Source: an uncultured Eubacteriales bacterium (GTDB taxonomy: Bacteria; Bacillota; Clostridia; Oscillospirales; CAG-272). Taken from it: 18,465 nt of DNA. The translations under genes were made by a program, and so were the position numbers. Below are positions 14,947-18,465 of this stretch, in pieces (position 1 is the first letter of the stretch; each line of letters begins with the position of its first letter). Below the pieces are notes generated by a model, which searched no databases, was not told the origin of the DNA, and saw only the letters and a program-made list of their open reading frames with translations. The stretch lies in NCBI GenBank assembly GCA_958414825.1, contig CATYXQ010000038.1, positions 1 to 18,465 of the forward strand, in the 5' to 3' direction.

Positions 14947-15453
14947 TTATTTCAGCAAATTGAATTTGCCGATCAAAGGCAGTTCTTTTGCTTTACCGGT
15001 AACGGCATTCACAATACCGAGAATCATCAGGGCAAACAGCGCAAGCGAACCGAGGCCAGAGACAATCGAAAGCAACGCTACAAGAATGCCGAGTCCAAGC
15101 ACACCAAAAATAGAACCCACAATGCCGAACACAATTCCCCAAGCGATTTCAACAATCAGCAAAATCAAGCCCTGATTTACATGAAAACGCGCATATTTGG
15201 AATTGTTAGTAGCGAGCAGCGGAATCAAAAGCAAAATTCCCAAATAAGCAAACAGCGAAAGAACCTTATTCTTTTCAATGTCACCGGAATCAAACTCGCT
15301 CGTATGATCTGCCGTGTTATTGAGATTCTTTACTTTTTCCTCAAAAGAAGCGCCGGACGCATTTGCATTTCCGTTTGCCCCCATCGAAGCGCCGCATCCA
15401 TCACAGAATTTTGCATCATTTGGCAACTCTTTGCCACACTTAGGACAGAACAT
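14947..15453 (-). CDS. Zinc-ribbon and DUF4870-type membrane protein
   Basis: A 168-residue protein of unknown function. The N-terminus is a zinc ribbon with Cys3/Cys6 and Cys17/Cys20 ('FCPKCGKELPNDAKFCDGCG'). A Gly/Asn/Ala-rich linker follows (about 22-60), then three to four hydrophobic segments at about 63-81, 95-118, 119-132 and 134-152. 'SKYARFHVNQGLILL' (85-99) is the typical signature of DUF4870 membrane proteins. The zinc ribbon would face the cytoplasm. A GGGGGT site lies 7 nt before the ATG, and the promoter has perfect consensus hexamers, so expression should be high. The neighbours give no hint of function. Confidence 0.88.
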   Translation of the reverse strand: MFCPKCGKELPNDAKFCDGCGASMGANGNANASGASFEEKVKNLNNTADHTSEFDSGDIEKNKVLSLFAYLGILLLIPLLATNNSKYARFHVNQGLILLIVEIAWGIVFGIVGSIFGVLGLGILVALLSIVSGLGSLALFALMILGIVNAVTGKAKELPLIGKFNLLK

Positions 15454-15508
15454 AAAATACCCCCTATTCTGTTTTTTTCAAATTGCTGTCTTGAAATGAT
15501 ACAATTCT

Positions 15509-15537
15509 ATTATAAAAGTTTACATCAGAAGTGTCAA
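15509..15537 (-). promoter_or_regulatory. Consensus sigma-A promoter for the DUF4870 gene
   Basis: On the minus strand TTGACA (15532-15537) and TATAAT (15509-15514) are both perfect and 17 nt apart, about 55 nt before the start codon. Confidence 0.9.
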
Positions 15538-15642
15538 GAAAAACATAGAAAAAAATCTTTTCATTACAATATGTTCGGAAATGCACTCAAAAAGCAACGT
15601 ACCAATGAAACATATACGGTACACGCAAAGCTTTCATGGCGC

Positions 15643-15671
15643 AAAAACGCCGCACTCAAAGAGTACGGCGT
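15643..15671 (-). terminator. Rho-independent terminator after the calcium ATPase gene
   Basis: On the minus strand ACGCCG (15666-15671) pairs with CGGCGT (15647-15652), with an inner ACTC/GAGT stem and a three-base loop. A T-run (15643-15647) follows. It begins 12 nt after the stop codon. Confidence 0.85.
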
Positions 15672-15682
15672 CAAAGAAGCAA

Positions 15683-18316
15683 TTATTTAGATTTTGCGGA
15701 ATGCCGCTGAATCATTTTCACCAGTTCAACAATCGGAATGGTAAGCGCTGCAAGGCCAATGGCAAGGATATACTCAAAGAAATCAACAGAAGTGAATCCA
15801 AACGCATTCGCAAGGAAAGGCACTTCGCAGACCAGCGTCGTGGCAATAAGACTTCCAATTGCCGCAAAATTCAGCACCTTATTTACGCTGCCCAAGCGGA
15901 AAATACTGCCGCGCTGCGAACGCATATTAAAGCTGTGGAAAATTTCCGCCATGCTCATCGTCAAGAAAGCCATGGTCATGCCGTCCGCGCTGTTCGTAAT
16001 CTCCCATACGCCACTCTCAATATAATGCCCAATAAAATAAGAAGCGAGCGTCAACACGGAAACCATCACACCCTGATAAGCAATGTCGATTCCCATACCG
16101 CCGGAGAAAATTCCGGCTTTGGCCGAACGGGGTTTTCTCTGCATAATACCGGGCTCGGCGCGCTCCATTCCGAGCGCCAGCGCCGGGAAACAGTCGGTAA
16201 CAAGATTGATCCACAGCAAGTGAACAGGCTGCAAAATGGTAAATCCGAGCAAAGTCGCCGCAAAAATGCTGATAACCTCGCTCATGTTGGAACCGAGCAA
16301 GAATTGAATCGCCTTGCGGATATTATCATAAATACGGCGCCCCTCTTCGACCGCACCGACAATGGTTGCAAAATTATCGTCCGCCAGAACCATATCAGCA
16401 ACGTTTTTCGTTACATCGGTGCCTGTGATACCCATTCCAACGCCGATGTCCGCCGATTTAATTGAGGGCGCGTCGTTTACGCCGTCGCCGGTCATGGCCG
16501 TCACATATCCCGCGCCGCGCCATGCATTGACAATCCTCGTTTTATGCTCAGGCTGAACGCGCGCATAAACCGCAATATCGCGGAACTTCTCCGAAAATTC
16601 CGCATCGCTCATCTCATCAAGTTCCGAACCGGTGATTGCGCGCCGGTCGCCGGACAAAATTCCGAGTTCCTTGGCAATCGCCACCGCAGTGTCAATGTGG
16701 TCGCCGGTAATCATAATCGCACGAATACCGGCGCTCTTGCATTCTTCAATCGCATCCTTAACTTCCGGGCGCACGGGATCAATCATCCCGCAAAGACCAA
16801 TAAAGCAGAGTCGGCTTTCAAGCGCATCCGGCTCGTAAGAAGCCGGCGCCGCATCATACATGCGGAACGCCGCCGCCAGTACGCGAAGCGCACGGTCGGC
16901 CATCGTTTTATTGGCTTTCAGAATCCGCTCACGGTATTCCTCTGTCATCGGCACTTCTTTACCGTCTTCCAAATAAGACGTACACCGGCGTATAATCTCG
17001 TCTGGCGCACCCTTGGTATACTGTACAAACTTGCCGTTTGCCGCATGTACGGTGGACATCATCTTACGTCCGCTGTCAAACGGCGCTTCACCGGTACGCG
17101 GGAATTTTTCTTTCAGTTCATTTTTCTTCAGATCCAATTTTGCGGCATATGCCACAAGCGCGGCCTCAGTCGGTTCTCCGGTCACAGAGCCGTCCACCGA
17201 AAGCTCCGCATCCGAGCAGAGCGCCATGGCGCTGGCAAGCAGTTTTTCATCTCCGCCAAATGAATCGACAACCGTCATTTTGTTCTGCGTAAGCGTGCCG
17301 GTCTTATCCGAACAGATAATCTGCGCGCATCCGAGCGTTTCTACTGCAGTCAAACGACGAATAATCGCATTGCGCTTTGACATATTGGTCACGCCGATCG
17401 AAAGCACGACCGTTACAACCGCCGCAAGTCCTTCGGGAATAGCAGCCACAGCCAGAGACACGGCTACCATAAACGAATCCATAATCGTTTCAAATGCAAA
17501 ACCGTCGCGGAGCAGCTGAACGCCGAAAATCAGCACGCAAATGCCGAGTACCAGCCAGGTTAAAATTTTCGAGAGTTGAGAGAGTTTAATCTGAAGCGGA
17601 GTCTGTCCCTCTTCGGCACGCGCCAGCGCATCCGCAATCTTCCCCATCTCGGTATCCATACCGGTAGCGGTTACGACAAAGGTACCGCGGCCGTATGCGA
17701 CCGTACTGCCCATATACACCATGTTTTTGCGGTCGCCGAGCGGAACTTCTCTTTTGTCCCGAAGCTCGATAATATCAATAAATTTCGTAACCGGAACGCT
17801 CTCGCCGGTCAGCGCCGCCTCTTCAATCTTGAGGCTTGCATTTTCAATCAGACGCCCGTCCGCCGGCACGGAATCGCCCGCTTCAAGCAAAACGACATCG
17901 CCCTTTACCAGATCCTCGCTTTTGATCTGACAAACCTTGCCGTCACGAAGCACTTTTGATGTTGCGGCACTCATTTCCTGTAGCGCTTCAATCGCCTTTT
18001 CCGCTTTGTTTTCCTGATAAACGCCGAGTACCGCATTGACAATGACAACGAACAGGATAATGATGACATCCGCGACGCCCTCTCCCTCATAAATCGAGGT
18101 CACCGCGCTGATCGCCGCCGCCACCAGCAGAATAATAATCATGGGATCGGCCATCTGCTTGAAAAACTGTTTGATGATCGAATCCTTTTTCGCCTCGCGC
18201 AGCTTGTTTTTGCCGTTTTCAGCCAGCCGCTTCTCCGCCTCGGAAGAGGTCAGGCCTCCGCGGTTTGCCGAAGTTTCTTCCAAAACCCGGTCAACGCTCT
18301 CGGAGTAAAATTTCAT
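15683..18316 (-). CDS. SERCA-like calcium-transporting P-type ATPase
   Basis: An 877-residue P2A-type ATPase that would export Ca2+ using ATP. The order is an N-terminal cation-ATPase region, M1-M2 (about 55-100), the actuator domain with 'TGES' (170-173), M3-M4 with 'AAIPEGLAAV' (Glu295), the phosphorylation site 'DKTGTLTQ' (Asp337), the nucleotide domain with 'KGAPDE' (435-440), the hinge 'TGDGVNDAPS' (609-618) and M5-M10. Calcium ligands of SERCA are matched: Glu295 for Glu309; Asn677 and Glu680 for Asn768 and Glu771; Asn704, Thr707 and Asp708 for Asn796, Thr799 and Asp800. Both M5 ligands are present, unlike plasma-membrane-type pumps that lack the glutamate, so two Ca2+ sites are plausible. 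AGGAG lies 12 nt before the ATG. It is a single-gene unit with its own terminator. Confidence 0.94.
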   Translation of the reverse strand: MKFYSESVDRVLEETSANRGGLTSSEAEKRLAENGKNKLREAKKDSIIKQFFKQMADPMIIILLVAAAISAVTSIYEGEGVADVIIILFVVIVNAVLGVYQENKAEKAIEALQEMSAATSKVLRDGKVCQIKSEDLVKGDVVLLEAGDSVPADGRLIENASLKIEEAALTGESVPVTKFIDIIELRDKREVPLGDRKNMVYMGSTVAYGRGTFVVTATGMDTEMGKIADALARAEEGQTPLQIKLSQLSKILTWLVLGICVLIFGVQLLRDGFAFETIMDSFMVAVSLAVAAIPEGLAAVVTVVLSIGVTNMSKRNAIIRRLTAVETLGCAQIICSDKTGTLTQNKMTVVDSFGGDEKLLASAMALCSDAELSVDGSVTGEPTEAALVAYAAKLDLKKNELKEKFPRTGEAPFDSGRKMMSTVHAANGKFVQYTKGAPDEIIRRCTSYLEDGKEVPMTEEYRERILKANKTMADRALRVLAAAFRMYDAAPASYEPDALESRLCFIGLCGMIDPVRPEVKDAIEECKSAGIRAIMITGDHIDTAVAIAKELGILSGDRRAITGSELDEMSDAEFSEKFRDIAVYARVQPEHKTRIVNAWRGAGYVTAMTGDGVNDAPSIKSADIGVGMGITGTDVTKNVADMVLADDNFATIVGAVEEGRRIYDNIRKAIQFLLGSNMSEVISIFAATLLGFTILQPVHLLWINLVTDCFPALALGMERAEPGIMQRKPRSAKAGIFSGGMGIDIAYQGVMVSVLTLASYFIGHYIESGVWEITNSADGMTMAFLTMSMAEIFHSFNMRSQRGSIFRLGSVNKVLNFAAIGSLIATTLVCEVPFLANAFGFTSVDFFEYILAIGLAALTIPIVELVKMIQRHSAKSK

Positions 18317-18357
18317 CTTGACAAAACGCTCCTTTTTACACTTATATTTTTTATTGT

Positions 18358-18386
18358 TTTATTTACATACTTTAAGTACATATCAA
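18358..18386 (-). promoter_or_regulatory. Candidate promoter of the calcium ATPase gene with a palindrome in its spacer
   Basis: On the minus strand TTGATA (18381-18386, five of six) and AATAAA (18358-18363, four of six) are 17 nt apart. The spacer contains the perfect inverted repeat TACTT-T-AAGTA (18368-18378), where a repressor could block transcription. The start codon is about 40 nt downstream. Confidence 0.45.
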
Positions 18387-18422
18387 AATCCGCGCCGATT
18401 TATGCCAAGTTAGTCACAACCA

Positions 18423-18460
18423 CCGGCTAAGCCGGAGGCTTGAATAAGCCCTAGAAGGGC
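18423..18460. repeat. Cluster of short hairpins at the right edge, possible end of an IS200/IS605-like element
   Basis: Three small inverted repeats follow one another: CCGGCT-A-AGCCGG (18423-18435), GCTT-gaat-AAGC (18438-18449) and GCCC-tagaa-GGGC (18448-18460). Single-stranded hairpins of this kind mark the ends of IS200/IS605-type elements and related non-autonomous copies. The window stops five bases later, so no transposase or TnpB can be seen. It could also be a scattered genomic palindrome or an upstream terminator. Confidence 0.3.
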
Positions 18461-18465
18461 ATTTT

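Noticed and set aside
18318..18323. TTGACA on the plus strand near the ATPase start
   Set aside because: It lies in the translation-initiation region of a minus-strand gene and has no matching -10 or downstream plus-strand gene.

Overview
The window reads as chromosome of an anaerobic, endospore-forming Gram-positive bacterium of the class Clostridia. The signs are a germination protease gene followed by spoIIP, an oxygen-independent (class III) ribonucleotide reductase, a rubrerythrin, a two-gene minimal SUF system, lipoproteins with Gram-positive-style lipoboxes, AGGAGG-type ribosome binding sites and TTGACA/TATAAT promoters with 17-nt spacers. I cannot name a genus. I see no tRNA, rRNA, CRISPR array, phage module or transposase gene.

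Layout. Positions 1-1728 (minus) hold most of an oligopeptide-type ABC transporter lipoprotein, cut by the left edge. A 436-bp non-coding stretch follows. Next come gpr and spoIIP (plus, 2165-4318, tightly coupled) and a strong terminator. Between there and the suf genes lies a 50-codon minus-strand tail resembling an alpha/beta-hydrolase C-terminus, with a good plus-strand promoter on top of it. sufC and sufB (4668-6310) overlap by 4 nt and end at a terminator. plsY and a diacylglycerol-type glycosyltransferase (6522-8236) overlap by 15 nt, and a GH43 glycosidase lipoprotein (8279-9835) follows. A bidirectional terminator at 9895-9928 separates these plus-strand genes from a run of minus-strand genes: rubrerythrin, trxB, nrdD with a fused glutaredoxin domain, nrdG, a zinc-ribbon/DUF4870 membrane protein and a SERCA-like calcium ATPase (15683-18316). 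The last 45 bases contain a cluster of small hairpins that may be the edge of a mobile element.

How the genes work together. The clearest functional unit is nrdG, nrdD-glutaredoxin and trxB. NrdG makes the glycyl radical, NrdD reduces ribonucleotides, and the fused redoxin, recharged by the translationally coupled thioredoxin-reductase-like protein, is probably the electron donor in place of formate. Two NrdR-like boxes sit directly upstream of a good promoter in front of nrdD. gpr and spoIIP serve the spore cycle. sufCB builds iron-sulfur clusters, which NrdG needs. plsY and the glycosyltransferase point to phospholipid and glycolipid synthesis. I found no wholly new system. The most informative points are the redoxin-fused NrdD operon with its NrdR operator, the minimal SufCB pair, the gene remnant under the suf promoter and the palindrome cluster at the right edge.
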